64,000 nucleotides of DNA from NCBI RefSeq assembly GCF_007827595.1, contig NZ_VISR01000037.1, forward strand, positions 1-64,000, written 5' to 3'. The notes beneath the pieces were generated by a model. That model saw only the letters and a program-made list of their open reading frames with translations. It had not been told where the DNA came from and made no database searches. Position 1 is the stretch's first letter. Each line of letters starts with the position of its first letter. The DNA is from Streptomyces sp. BK340 (lineage in GTDB: Bacteria > Actinomycetota > Actinomycetes > Streptomycetales > Streptomycetaceae). Positions 32,464-41,036 of the stretch are shown piece after piece. A program made the position numbers and the translations under genes.

Positions 32464-34281
32464 ATGCCCCTCAGCCCCATGAACCGCCGGGATTTCGTGA
32501 AGAAGTCGGCCGTCACCGGTGCGGCGGTCGCCGCCACGGGGACCGTCGCCGCGGCGCCCGCCCAGGCGGCCGGGCTGCAGCCCGAAAAGACGCCCCGCAC
32601 CTGGTCGTTCTCCATCCTGGGCACCACCGACCTGCACAGCCACGTCTTCGACTGGGACTACTACAAGGACGCCGCCTACACCGACAAGGCGGGCAACTCC
32701 GTGGGTGTCGCCCGGGTGGCCACCCTCATCAAGCAGCAGCGGGAGGCGAAGGGCGAGCACCGCACCCTCCTGGTCGACGCCGGCGACATCATCCAGGGCA
32801 CCTCCCTGGCCTACTACTTCGCCCGTGTCGACCCGATCACCGGCACCGACGGCAAGCGCGGCCCCAAGCACCCGATGGCCGTCGCCATGAACCACATGCG
32901 CTACGACGCCGCCGCCCTCGGCAACCACGAGTTCAACTACGGCATCGACACGCTGCGCAAGTTCGAGAGCCAGTGTCACTTCCCGCTGCTCGGCGCCAAC
33001 GCGCTGGACGCGAAGACGCTGCGCCCCGCCTTCCAGCCGTACACCGTGAAGCGGATCTGTGTGCCGGGCGCCCCCGACATCAAGGTCGGCATCCTGGGCC
33101 TCACCAACCCCGGTATCGCGCTGTGGGACAAGGACAACGTCAGCGGCAGGATGGTGTTCCCGGGCCTGGTCGAGCAGGCGAAGAAGTACGTGCCGCGGAT
33201 GCGTGCGCTCGGCTGTGACGTGGTGTTCCTGACGGACCACTCGGGCCTGGACGGCTCCTCGTCCTGGGGCGACTCGCTCCCGTACGTCGAGAACGCCTCG
33301 AACCTGGTGGCCGAGCAGGTGCCGGGCATCGACGCGATCCTGGTGGGCCACACGCACGTCGAGGTGCCCTCGTACACGGTGAAGAACGCGGAGACCGGCG
33401 AGGAGGTCCTCCTCTCCGAGCCGTACTGCTGGGGCTACCGCCTGAGCGTCTTCGACTTCGAACTCGAACTCCACCACGGCCAGTGGAAGGTGACGGGCAA
33501 GACGGCGCAGACCCTCAACCCGAAGGACGTGGACGAGGACCCGGAGATCAAGAAGCTCCTGGAGGCCGACCACGAGCTGGTCGTGAAGTACGTGAACACG
33601 ACGGTCGGCACCTGCACGCAGGACCTCTCCGCGGCCGAGTCCTGCTGGAAGGACGTGCCGATCATGGACTTCATCCACAAGGTCCAGATGGAGACGGTGA
33701 AGGCCGGGCTCTCGGCGTCGGACGCGGCGCTCCCGCTGATCTCGGTCGCCGCGCCCTTCAGCCGCACGGCCGACATCCCGCAGGGCAGCGTCACGATCAA
33801 GGACATCGCCGGGCTCTACATCTACGACAACACCCTGTACGGCAAGAAGCTGACGGGTGCCCAGCTCAGGGACTACCTGGAGTTCGGGGCGAAGTACTAC
33901 TACCAGGTCCCGGCCGGCACGAAGGTCGACACCGCGACCCTCACCAACGCCAACAAGTTCTGGGACTACATGTACGACACGGCGGCGGGCGTCGACTACG
34001 AGATCGACATCGCGCAGGCCGAGGGCTCCCGGATCAAGAACCTCACCTACAACGGGGCCCCGGTCGCCGACGACCAGGTCTTCGTCGTCGCGGTCAACAA
34101 CTACCGGGCGAACGGCGGTTCCGGCTACCCGCACATCGCCACGGCGCCGATCGCCTACAGCTCCACCAACGAGATCCGTCAGCTGATGATCGACTACGTG
34201 ACGGCGAAGAAGGCGCTCGACCCGGCGGACTTCGCGGTCACCAACTGGAAGCTGACGCAGGCCGGAACCCCGGTGTTCTGA
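32464..34281 (+). CDS. Tat-exported 5'-nucleotidase/2',3'-cyclic phosphodiesterase
   Basis: A 605-residue secreted metallophosphoesterase of the UshA/CpdB family, hydrolysing nucleotides outside the membrane. The signal has the twin-arginine motif NRRDFVKK and ends near AAAPAQAA. The metallophosphoesterase domain shows the metal ligands TTDLHSHV, VDAGDIIQG, LGNHEFNYG and GHTHVEVPS; the C-terminal 5'-nucleotidase domain has SVAAPFSR, GSVTIKDIAGLYIYDNTLY and VAVNNYRANGG. ATG 32464 is chosen because AGGAG lies 7 nt upstream and the Tat motif follows at once. Likely role: phosphate, nucleoside or nucleotide scavenging. Confidence 0.94.
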   Translation: MPLSPMNRRDFVKKSAVTGAAVAATGTVAAAPAQAAGLQPEKTPRTWSFSILGTTDLHSHVFDWDYYKDAAYTDKAGNSVGVARVATLIKQQREAKGEHRTLLVDAGDIIQGTSLAYYFARVDPITGTDGKRGPKHPMAVAMNHMRYDAAALGNHEFNYGIDTLRKFESQCHFPLLGANALDAKTLRPAFQPYTVKRICVPGAPDIKVGILGLTNPGIALWDKDNVSGRMVFPGLVEQAKKYVPRMRALGCDVVFLTDHSGLDGSSSWGDSLPYVENASNLVAEQVPGIDAILVGHTHVEVPSYTVKNAETGEEVLLSEPYCWGYRLSVFDFELELHHGQWKVTGKTAQTLNPKDVDEDPEIKKLLEADHELVVKYVNTTVGTCTQDLSAAESCWKDVPIMDFIHKVQMETVKAGLSASDAALPLISVAAPFSRTADIPQGSVTIKDIAGLYIYDNTLYGKKLTGAQLRDYLEFGAKYYYQVPAGTKVDTATLTNANKFWDYMYDTAAGVDYEIDIAQAEGSRIKNLTYNGAPVADDQVFVVAVNNYRANGGSGYPHIATAPIAYSSTNEIRQLMIDYVTAKKALDPADFAVTNWKLTQAGTPVF

Positions 34282-34365
34282 GATGAACGTCCGATCCCTG
34301 GGCGGCGTCGTAGTGGTGTTCCGTGCTGAAGGCGTTCAGCGCACACCACGAAGGAGACCTGTCCA

Positions 34366-34824
34366 GTGATCCGGATCCGAACCGTCGTCATCGGTCTGGC
34401 CGTCGGAACCCTCGCCCTCTCCGCCTGCGGCGGCGAAGGGCCCGCCGAGGGGGACCGCGGCCAGACCGCCGCCGAGTGGGTCGCCTGCTCGACGACGATG
34501 GTCGTCGGCGACGTGGCCTCGGTGAGCCCGTCCGCCCGTCACAAGGGCCGCATCTCGGTGACGGTGGAGGCCACGGAATGGCTCAAACCGGTCCGGGGGG
34601 AGCGGCGGATCACCCTCGATGTCGTCGACCCGGGCGCGACGGACACGCCGCGGCAGGTGAAGCCCGGGCAGCATCTGCTCATCGCCGTTCCCGAGCGCGA
34701 CAGCCTGGAACCGGGTGTCTTCCGGGGCGATCAGCTGCGGCTGGAGCGAGCCCGCATCAAGAAGGCTCTGCCCGCCTCCGAGACCACCAAGTGCCCGTAC
34801 CCGTGGGCGAGTTCGAGTTCCTGA
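34366..34824 (+). CDS. Lipoprotein of unknown function
   Basis: A 152-residue lipoprotein: positive start MIRIR, hydrophobic stretch, and lipobox LSAC with the modified Cys21. The mature part contains EWVACSTTMVVGDVASVSP, a strand pair ISVTVEATEWLKP and a PGQHLLIAVPE block. The same order of blocks occurs in the secreted protein at 35569, so the two appear to share a domain. GTG 34366 follows AAGGAG by about 9 nt. It is the first of three exported proteins in a row; the second is a putative metalloprotease. A role as inhibitor, chaperone or substrate of that protease is possible but unproven. Confidence 0.8.
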   Translation: MIRIRTVVIGLAVGTLALSACGGEGPAEGDRGQTAAEWVACSTTMVVGDVASVSPSARHKGRISVTVEATEWLKPVRGERRITLDVVDPGATDTPRQVKPGQHLLIAVPERDSLEPGVFRGDQLRLERARIKKALPASETTKCPYPWASSSS

Positions 34825-34909
34825 TGTTCCGCATGTGAATGTTGCTTGCGGAAGCCGGGCCGGCGCTGCCTAATGGGCATGCACCTGGCAACTTCCAACG
34901 GGGGAAACA

Positions 34910-35557
34910 TTGACGCGTGCCACGATGCGCCATGCCGGCCGGGCGGCCGGCGTGATCGCCTTCGCCGTAGGAGCCCTGTTCGCCACGGCTCCCTCCAGCC
35001 CCGCCGACGACGCCGACGCCGAAGCGGCGCGGTCCGTCGACAACATGATCCCGACCAGCCACTACGACGTCCCGTGCCGCAAGGGCATCCTCTGCCAGAC
35101 CGACAACGCCACCCTCACGTACTACATGGACTCCGGCGGCAGCAACGCGCTGGAGTCCGACGACAAGGCCGCCGTCAGGTCCGTGCTGAACAACGAGTAC
35201 GCGCCCACCGACCTCTCGGTCAGCTACGACTCCACGCCGTCCTGGTCCGGTGACGCCGAGACGGACATCTACTACAGCGAGGGAACGGTCTCCGGCAGCG
35301 ACAACGGCTTCACCTACTGCGAGAACCCCGCCCCGGGTGTCTACAAGTGCGACCAGCAGTACGTGAAGATCGAGCCGGGCCACTGGTCCTCCGGTCTGGT
35401 CTGCCACGAGACCGGGCATGCCGTCGGCTTCGTCCACGGTGAGGACGCCTCTCCCGTCGTGGGCATGCAGGACTCCCGCCTGGGCTGCATGAAGAAGTCC
35501 GTCGGCTCGGAAGGGCTCGGCAGCAACCAGGTGCGCAACATCAACAACACGTACTGA
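34910..35557 (+). CDS. Secreted metzincin-like zinc metalloprotease
   Basis: A 215-residue exported protein. An N-terminal signal (RHAGRAAGVIAFAVGALFATAPSSPA) is followed by a mature domain with the complete metzincin zinc motif HExxHxxGxxH: H166-E167-x-x-H170-x-x-G173-x-x-H176 in CHETGHAVGFVHG, and a candidate Met-turn at M194 (LGCM). Six cysteines (about 56, 62, 137, 147, 165, 193) could form three disulfides, two of them bracketing the active site. It is not snapalysin, which has Asp as third ligand. TTG 34910 is preferred over ATG 34925 because GGGGGAA ends 5 nt before TTG. It lies between two exported proteins that look related. Confidence 0.82.
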   Translation: MTRATMRHAGRAAGVIAFAVGALFATAPSSPADDADAEAARSVDNMIPTSHYDVPCRKGILCQTDNATLTYYMDSGGSNALESDDKAAVRSVLNNEYAPTDLSVSYDSTPSWSGDAETDIYYSEGTVSGSDNGFTYCENPAPGVYKCDQQYVKIEPGHWSSGLVCHETGHAVGFVHGEDASPVVGMQDSRLGCMKKSVGSEGLGSNQVRNINNTY

Positions 35558-35568
35558 CGGGGGCCAGG

Positions 35569-36333
35569 ATGAACAGAAGGACAGGCATCGCCGTCGGTAC
35601 CACCGCCGCACTCGCCGTGACCGCGCTGTCCGTGGTCGCCGCGACCCACGGCGGGTCCGCCGGCCACGACCGGGCCGAGGACCAGGGGGTCATCCTCGCC
35701 GAGGGCAACGACCGCTACCCCTCCAGGACCGCCCGGGACTGGGTGACCTACGCGGACCACGCCGTCGTCGTCACCGCCGTCGACGACCGGGCCGTCGAGC
35801 CGGACACCGGTGACCCCGACAACCCCGAGGGCGAATCGGGCCCGATCATGCGCAAGGTCACCCTGCGCGTCGACAAGGTGCTCTGGTCCAAGGACAAGCC
35901 CGCCCACGCGGCACCCTCGACGTTCCAGTGGGACGCCTTCGGCTGGCACCAGGCCGAGGACGGCGGGCGCGTGGAGATGTCCGGGGCGCACGAGCCCCGC
36001 ATCGAGCCCGGCCACACCTACGTCATGGCCCTGCAGTGGCAGGCACCGCGCTGCCCGGCCGGGGACGAACCGATCCCCGGCGAGTGGCGGGGCCTGGGGG
36101 GCGAGTCCTCCACGATCCCTTACGACCACGAGGTGCTGGGGCAGGGCGAGTTCGAGGGCGAGACCCAGAGCGGGGCCTCTGCCGAGGAGTCCGCCCTCCC
36201 GTCGGCCGACCCCAACTTCGGGCTCCGCGACGAGCTGGCGGGCCAGAAGGCGGACGCGCTCGCCGCCAAGCTCAGTCAGACGACGCCGGGTACGCCTGAG
36301 TCGGCGGAGCCTGCGGCTGACCCCTGCGAGTGA
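35569..36333 (+). CDS. Secreted protein related to the 34366 lipoprotein
   Basis: A 254-residue exported protein starting 11 bp after the protease gene, so the two are co-transcribed. The signal is NRRTGIAVGTTAALAVTALSVVAATHG, with two Arg but not a full Tat motif. The core DWVTYADHAVVVTAVDDRAV, then KVTLRVDKVLWS and IEPGHTYVMALQW, parallels the blocks of the lipoprotein at 34366. An acidic Ser/Gly/Glu-rich region and a tail ending in DPCE follow. Function unknown. Its 3' end overlaps the convergent DUF397 gene by 58 bp. Confidence 0.78.
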   Translation: MNRRTGIAVGTTAALAVTALSVVAATHGGSAGHDRAEDQGVILAEGNDRYPSRTARDWVTYADHAVVVTAVDDRAVEPDTGDPDNPEGESGPIMRKVTLRVDKVLWSKDKPAHAAPSTFQWDAFGWHQAEDGGRVEMSGAHEPRIEPGHTYVMALQWQAPRCPAGDEPIPGEWRGLGGESSTIPYDHEVLGQGEFEGETQSGASAEESALPSADPNFGLRDELAGQKADALAAKLSQTTPGTPESAEPAADPCE

Positions 36334-36497
36334 CTTAGGAAGCCGGCCCAGGCTGTGGGGGAGACCGACAGCCTGGGGCCGGTGGGGTTCTTGGAGTCGC
36401 GGATGTGGATGGTGTGGGGGCAGGTGGCTACTTCGACGCAGTCGCCGCCGCTGGCATTGCTGTAGCTCGACTTGAACCACTGCAAGGTGCTCGTCAT
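36276..36497 (-). CDS. DUF397 domain protein
   Basis: A 73-residue protein with the typical DUF397 core: LQWFKSSYSNASGGDCVEVA, then IHIRDSKNPTGPRLSVSPTAW and AGFL. DUF397 proteins are abundant in Streptomyces and usually follow an XRE regulator of the WhiJ type, as here; the start overlaps the regulator's stop (ATGA). They are thought to interact with, and modulate, their partner regulator. The C-terminus runs about 19 residues beyond the usual end, into sequence antisense to the secreted-protein gene. Confidence 0.88.
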   Translation of the reverse strand: MTSTLQWFKSSYSNASGGDCVEVATCPHTIHIRDSKNPTGPRLSVSPTAWAGFLSHSQGSAAGSADSGVPGVV

Positions 36498-37333
36498 GTC
36501 CGCTCTTCTCCTGCCAACTTCCGGATGAGGCTTAGCGAGTCGTCCGGGCTCAGAGCCTGTGTGCGGATCTTTGCATACCGGTGGTTGAGGAGCGCGACCT
36601 TTGTGGGGTCGCTGACCAGGAGGCTTTCTTCCTCGACTTCCAGGTAGACCACGCGATGGTGTTCCTTGGTCTCCACCAGCACCATGTCGCCGTGGGCTCC
36701 CGCGTGACCTCCCCGCAACCCTCGGTCCATCGGGACGACTTGGATGCTGACATTGTCCCTCTCTGCGTCCTCTGCCAGCGACTGCAATTGTCCGTGTAGG
36801 ACCTCCTGGCTGCCGAACGGTCGCCGTAGTGCGGACTCGTCGAGAATCAGCTCGATCATGGCCGGAGGGTCCCTGTAGAACAGGGCCCGTCGGGCGACCC
36901 GCGCCTCCACCAGCTCGTCCACCTTCGAGTCGGCGAGCTTGGGAAACCCACCGCCGATCAGAGCCCTCGCGTACTCCGGAGTCTGGAAGAGACCTGCGAC
37001 CTGGTACGTCTGATACGACGACAGCGTCACCGCCTCCGCCTCCATCAGCGCGAAGTTCTTGAACTGCGGCGGGTACTTGTCGAGCAGCATGAACTTCCGC
37101 GCCTTCTCGAAGACCCCGAGTCCGCCCCCGATCTGCTCCTCCAGTGCCACCAGCATCTTGTCGCTCGCGGGCTGCGCACAAGTCTCCATCGCGCTGATTG
37201 CGGAGCCGGTGTAGCCGATCCGCTTGCCCAACTCGTCCTGTGTCAGCTTCTGCTGCTCGCGCAGTGCTTTCGCGAGGGCGGCCACGAGATGTGCCGTGCC
37301 GCCTGCCTCCACCTTGTTCTCAGCCCGCGCCAT
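36494..37333 (-). CDS. XRE-family regulator with DUF5753 (WhiJ-type)
   Basis: A 279-residue regulator. An N-terminal Cro/C1-type HTH (about 15-70: LAKALREQQKLTQDELGKRI, GSAISAMETC) is followed by the DUF5753 sensory domain (about 90-270) with FKNFALMEAEAVTLSSYQTY, VAGLFQTPEYARALI and IELILDESALRR. This is the standard architecture of the Streptomyces regulators paired with DUF397 proteins and often involved in development. A divergent gene lies 93 bp upstream, with two CTCAACCG direct repeats in between that may be its operator. Confidence 0.92.
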   Translation of the reverse strand: MARAENKVEAGGTAHLVAALAKALREQQKLTQDELGKRIGYTGSAISAMETCAQPASDKMLVALEEQIGGGLGVFEKARKFMLLDKYPPQFKNFALMEAEAVTLSSYQTYQVAGLFQTPEYARALIGGGFPKLADSKVDELVEARVARRALFYRDPPAMIELILDESALRRPFGSQEVLHGQLQSLAEDAERDNVSIQVVPMDRGLRGGHAGAHGDMVLVETKEHHRVVYLEVEEESLLVSDPTKVALLNHRYAKIRTQALSPDDSLSLIRKLAGEERT

Positions 37334-37350
37334 GTGCGGTCACCCCCGGA

Positions 37351-37368
37351 CTCAACCGAACTCAACCG
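37351..37368. promoter_or_regulatory. Direct repeats CTCAACCG in the XRE divergent promoter
   Basis: CTCAACCG occurs at 37351-37358 and 37361-37368, a 10-bp period (one helical turn), just upstream of the XRE gene. Nearby CGACC/GGTCG and GTCGAC palindromes lie between the two divergent starts. They are candidate operators for the XRE/DUF397 pair. Confidence 0.4.
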
Positions 37369-37426
37369 GTCATCGATACTCCGCGTCGACTCCCGACCGT
37401 TCCGAATGGTCGACGGAGAGTCATGG

Positions 37427-37891
37427 ATGAAGGTAGCGGCCGCCACTGACACTGGTCGCATGAATACGCAAAGTCACCCCGCCCTGGAATGGATTCCCGC
37501 CACCGGCATTCAACTCCGCAAGGCGGGGGTCCAATTCGACGCCGTACGGCTCGACGGGGACCACGGGCGGGCGGTCGCCGACCGGCTCGCGCGGATGACC
37601 GGGGGTGATCCGGGGCCCGTGGTGGAGTCCGGAAGCGGGCGGCGCTGCGTCTACTTCCTCGTCGCCGCCGGCAGCACCGCCCACCACAGCTGGCCGGAGG
37701 AGGTGACCCGGCTGACGAGTGGCCCGTACCGGGTCTGCTACATCCCGGTGCCCGCGCTGGAGGGCATGACCTGGCCGCTGGCCTGGCGCTATCCGCCCAC
37801 CGCGCCCGGCCGGCTCGTGCACACCCTGTTGCTGCGCACGGCTCTCCAGGACTCGGTCGACGACGTCGGCGTCGTCGGCCGCGTCAGCTGA
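37427..37891 (+). CDS. Conserved hypothetical protein
   Basis: A 154-residue soluble protein without a domain I can name. The stretch LEWIPATGIQLRKAGVQFDAVRLD and later CVYFLVAAGSTAHHSW and CYIPVPALEGMTWPLAWRYPP give mixed strands and helices; similar proteins occur beside WhiJ-type regulators in Streptomyces, from memory. ATG 37427 is preferred to ATG 37460 because GGAGAG lies 6 nt upstream, while 37460 has no ribosome site. It is divergent from the XRE regulator and its last 8 bases overlap the convergent gene at 37884. Confidence 0.65.
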   Translation: MKVAAATDTGRMNTQSHPALEWIPATGIQLRKAGVQFDAVRLDGDHGRAVADRLARMTGGDPGPVVESGSGRRCVYFLVAAGSTAHHSWPEEVTRLTSGPYRVCYIPVPALEGMTWPLAWRYPPTAPGRLVHTLLLRTALQDSVDDVGVVGRVS

Positions 37892-38534
37892 ACACGATCA
37901 TGGACCCCTGTGCCAGGGACCGCGTCGCCGCCGCGTGCAGGCCGAGCCACACATGCCGCTCGCGCGCGAAGGGGCTGGGGTCGTAGGGCGCCGGTACCGC
38001 GGGCTCCTCCAGTTCGGTGGGGGCGGCCGGCGGTGCCGGGGCAGCCGGCGGGTTGGCCGGGTCGATGCCGATCGACGGGGCCACCAGTTCCAGTTCCCTC
38101 AGCAGGGACTGGGAGGAGCCCAGGGGGCCGCCGCCGGCGAGGAGTTCGTCGCTGGACAGCGGGTGCGGGAAGTCGACCGGGACGTAGGCGCCCGCGTGGT
38201 CGTAGTGCCACACCAGGTGGGACTGCTGGGCCGTCGACTCGAACATCTCCAGCAACTGCTCGTAGTCACCGCCCAGTTCGTCCACCGGGGTCACGGGCAG
38301 CCCGCACACCTGGAGCAGGTAGGCCCGGCGCAGGAAGTGCAGCGCGTCGTAGTCGAAGCCGGCCACCGGGGCCACCTCGCCGGACAGGCCCGGCATGTAC
38401 TGGTACACCGGCACCGGCGGGAGACCGGCCGCGGCCAGCGCGTCGTTGTAGTGCGCGAGTTCCTCGGCGAACGGGTTGTCCGGGGTGTGGCACAACACGT
38501 CGACGAGCGGGACCAGCCACAGGTCACAGGCCAA
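37884..38534 (-). CDS. Conserved hypothetical protein
   Basis: A 216-residue soluble protein of unknown family. The N-terminus CDLWLVPLVDVLCHTPDNPF, the block FDYDALHFLRRAYLLQVCGLP and VWHYDHAGAYVPVDFP look like an ordered domain with several aromatic and acidic residues; a Pro/Ala-rich linker (about 160-185) precedes a short C-terminal helix. The start is TTG 38534, supported by AGGAGC 6 nt upstream; no ATG or GTG suits. There is no signal peptide. It may belong with the neighbouring regulator genes, but nothing in the sequence gives a function. Confidence 0.7.
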   Translation of the reverse strand: MACDLWLVPLVDVLCHTPDNPFAEELAHYNDALAAAGLPPVPVYQYMPGLSGEVAPVAGFDYDALHFLRRAYLLQVCGLPVTPVDELGGDYEQLLEMFESTAQQSHLVWHYDHAGAYVPVDFPHPLSSDELLAGGGPLGSSQSLLRELELVAPSIGIDPANPPAAPAPPAAPTELEEPAVPAPYDPSPFARERHVWLGLHAAATRSLAQGSMIVFS

Positions 38535-38681
38535 AGGACAGCTCCTAGTGTGGGTCGATCAGAGGCCGCACTCCGCGGGCAGGGCGTTCAGGAAGCGTAA
38601 TCGCTACGGGGCATGTCGAGGCCCCCCGGTGTGACTTCCACTCTCTGTCCGGGGTGTTCGCACGGCGCGTGACGCAGCTGA

Positions 38682-39374
38682 TCAGGGCTGCTCGGCCAGG
38701 CGCTCGACGAGCGCGAGGGAGTGGGCGTTGGCCGCGGCCACGATGGCGCGGGCCGCCTCGGCGTCGCGGCGGGCCAGGGCGTCGACCAGCTCGGTGTGGC
38801 CGGCCCACAGGTGGTGGCGCACGTCGGGGAGGCGGCGCAGGTGCTGGACCGCGCAGACCCAGGACTGGACCCGCAGGCGGTGCAGGAAGTCGGCCAGGTA
38901 GGGGTTGCCGAACAGGCCGCTCAGCTCGCGCCAGAAACGCAGGTCGTAGCCGATCAGCACGCTGAGGTCACCGGCCGCCGCCGCCCGCTGGGCCTCCTCG
39001 CCGCGCCGGCGCACCGCCGCCAGGGCCGCCGCCGTCCGCGGGTCCTCCGGGGCGGTGAAGGCCGGGTGGGTGGTGAGGGCCTGGAACATGCCGTCGGTGA
39101 CCAGGCTGCGGGCCTCGATCATGCCCCGGTAGTCGGCGGGCGAGTACTCGGGGACGCGGAAGCCGCGGTGCTGGTCGGCCTCCAGGATGCCCTGCGCGGA
39201 CAGGTCGACCAGTGCCTCGCGGACCGGGGTCGCCGAGACGCCGTACTGGTCGGCGATCTCCTTGACCGTGAACGCCCGGCCCGGCTGCAGCCGCCCCGCC
39301 AGCACCTCGTCACGCAGCGCGTCCGCGATCTGCTGGCGCAGGGTGCTGCGCGTCACGGCGCCGTTGCCGGGCAT
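38682..39374 (-). CDS. GntR-family (FadR-type) transcriptional regulator
   Basis: A 230-residue repressor-type regulator. The N-terminal winged helix (about 8-75) reads STLRQQIADALRDEVLAG, FTVKEIADQYGVSATPVREAL and GFRVPEY; the C-terminal FCD domain (about 85-220) is all-helical with metal/ligand residues expected in YDLRFWRELSG and HLWAGHTELVDAL. FCD proteins sense small carboxylates or sugar acids. A long palindrome at 39392-39454 covers its promoter, suggesting tight autoregulation. The aminotransferase 112 bp upstream in the same direction may be a target. Start ATG 39374. Confidence 0.9.
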   Translation of the reverse strand: MPGNGAVTRSTLRQQIADALRDEVLAGRLQPGRAFTVKEIADQYGVSATPVREALVDLSAQGILEADQHRGFRVPEYSPADYRGMIEARSLVTDGMFQALTTHPAFTAPEDPRTAAALAAVRRRGEEAQRAAAAGDLSVLIGYDLRFWRELSGLFGNPYLADFLHRLRVQSWVCAVQHLRRLPDVRHHLWAGHTELVDALARRDAEAARAIVAAANAHSLALVERLAEQP

Positions 39375-39391
39375 CGTCCGGGCCTCTCCTC

Positions 39392-39454
39392 ACGCGTATG
39401 GGTGACGTACTCGTAGGTGCTCGTCATCTCTTACGAGCACGTCACCTTACGCGT
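39392..39454. promoter_or_regulatory. Long imperfect palindrome upstream of gntR
   Basis: The left arm (39392-39414) and the inverted right arm (39433-39454) both read ACGCGTA..GGTGACGT.CTCGT, differing by one indel and about two substitutions. A second perfect inverted repeat GTGCTCGT (39417-39424) / ACGAGCAC (39433-39440) overlaps it, so the right half-site can pair with either. Three copies of the TGCTCGT/TACTCGT half-site are present. A GntR dimer, or two dimers, could bind here. Confidence 0.7.
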
Positions 39455-39485
39455 TCGGATCGGCCCGGCGGCAGCTGCCGTCCGG

Positions 39486-40841
39486 TTACGCCGTGTACTC
39501 GTCGGCGACGCTCAGCGCCGCGTCCAGAGCCGCCAGGCCCTCCTTCAGCTCGGCCTCGGAGACGTTGCAGGGCGGGACGATGTGCGTCCGGTTCATGTTG
39601 ATGAAGGGCCACAGTCCGTGCTGCTTGGCGGCGGCACCGAACGCGGCCATGGGGGCGTTCGCCTCGCCGGCCGCGTTGTAGGGCACCAGCGGCTCCCGGG
39701 TCTCCCGGTTCTTCACCAGGTCCAGCGCCCAGAACATGCCGACGCCACGGACCTCGCCGACGCTCGGGTGCCGCTGGGCCAGCTCGGCCAGGGCGGGTCC
39801 GACGACGCTCGCGCCGAGCCGCCCGGCGTTCTCGACGACGCCCTCCTCCGCCATCACGTTGATCGTGGCGACGGCGGCGGCGCAGGCCAGCGGGTGCCCG
39901 GAGTAGGTGAGACCGCCCGGGTAGGGCCGCTTGCCGAAGGTCTCGGCGATCTTCTCGGAGATGGCCACACCGCCGAGGGGCACGTAACCCGAGTTCACAC
40001 CCTTGGCGAAGGTCATCAGGTCCGGCACGACACCGAACAGGTCCGCGGCGAACCACTCACCGGTCCGCCCGAACCCGGCCATGACCTCGTCCAGGATGAA
40101 CACGATCCCGTACTTGTCACAGATCTCCCGGACCCCGGCCAGGTAGCCGGGCGGCGGGACCATGATCCCGGCGGTGCCGGGCACGGTCTCCAGGACGATC
40201 GCCGCGACCGTCCCCGGCCCCTCGAAGGCGATCGTCGTCTCCAGGTGCTCCAGCGCCCGCGCGGTCTCCTGCTCCTCGGTCTCCGAGTAGAAGCGGGAGC
40301 GGTAGAGGAAGGGCGCCCAGAAGTGCACCACACCGGCACTGGCGCTGTCGGAGGCCCAGCGGCGCGGGTCACCGGTGACGTTGATCGCCTGCTGGGTGCC
40401 GCCGTGGTACGAGCGGTACGCCGAGAGCACCTTCGCGCGGCCCGTGTGCAGCCGGGACATGCGAATGGCGTGCTCGATGGCGTCCGCGCCGCCGTTGGTG
40501 AAGAAGATCTTGTCCAGGTCGCCGGGGGTCCGCTCGGCGATCAGCCGGGCCGCCTCCGAGCGCGCCTCGACGGCGAACGCGGGCGCGAACGTCGTCATCT
40601 TCGCCGCCTGCTCCTGGATCGCGGCGACGACCTTGGGGTGCTGGTAGCCGATGTTGGTGAAGACGAGTCCGCTGGTGAAGTCCAGGTAGCGCCTGCCGTC
40701 GTAGTCCCAGAAGTAGGACCCCTCGGCGCCGGCGACGGCGAGCGGGTCGATGAGGTCCTGGGCGGACCAGGAGTGGAAGACATGCGCACGGTCCGCGGCC
40801 TTCACCGCGGCGCCGGCTTCGGGGCTGAGCTGAGGGGTCAT
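39486..40841 (-). CDS. Class III PLP-dependent aminotransferase
   Basis: A 451-residue aminotransferase of the omega-amino acid/taurine-pyruvate group. Motifs: FHSWSAQDLIDPLAVAGAEG, FTNGGADAIEHAIRM (cofactor phosphate), YRSYHGGTQQAINVTG, the PLP-ring aspartate in FILDEVMAGFGRTG and the Schiff-base lysine in MTFAKGVNSGYVPLG, then TYSGHPLACAAA. It probably deaminates an omega-amine or beta-amino acid in a catabolic route; the GntR gene downstream on the same strand is a natural candidate regulator. ATG 40841. Exact substrate unknown. Confidence 0.92.
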   Translation of the reverse strand: MTPQLSPEAGAAVKAADRAHVFHSWSAQDLIDPLAVAGAEGSYFWDYDGRRYLDFTSGLVFTNIGYQHPKVVAAIQEQAAKMTTFAPAFAVEARSEAARLIAERTPGDLDKIFFTNGGADAIEHAIRMSRLHTGRAKVLSAYRSYHGGTQQAINVTGDPRRWASDSASAGVVHFWAPFLYRSRFYSETEEQETARALEHLETTIAFEGPGTVAAIVLETVPGTAGIMVPPPGYLAGVREICDKYGIVFILDEVMAGFGRTGEWFAADLFGVVPDLMTFAKGVNSGYVPLGGVAISEKIAETFGKRPYPGGLTYSGHPLACAAAVATINVMAEEGVVENAGRLGASVVGPALAELAQRHPSVGEVRGVGMFWALDLVKNRETREPLVPYNAAGEANAPMAAFGAAAKQHGLWPFINMNRTHIVPPCNVSEAELKEGLAALDAALSVADEYTA

Positions 40842-41036
40842 GCGGGCGAGCGTAAATGTCCGGGATGCGGACGCGACATCGGCGTCCTGTTCCGTGGGCG
40901 GGGCTTTTCCGCGACAGGTTGTCGACGTGCGACGGCACCGCCGTTACGGAACCGTAGACCCAGGTCCGCGCGGCCCCCCGCGCGGCCGCACTATTCTCGG
41001 TCCGTTGCAGACCTATGGGGGGAAGGCGGCGCGGGG

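Noticed and set aside
39417..41036. Upstream extension of the Ser/Thr kinase 2 frame to 39417
   Set aside because: The extension is antisense to the aminotransferase; ATG 41037 begins a normal kinase N-terminus.
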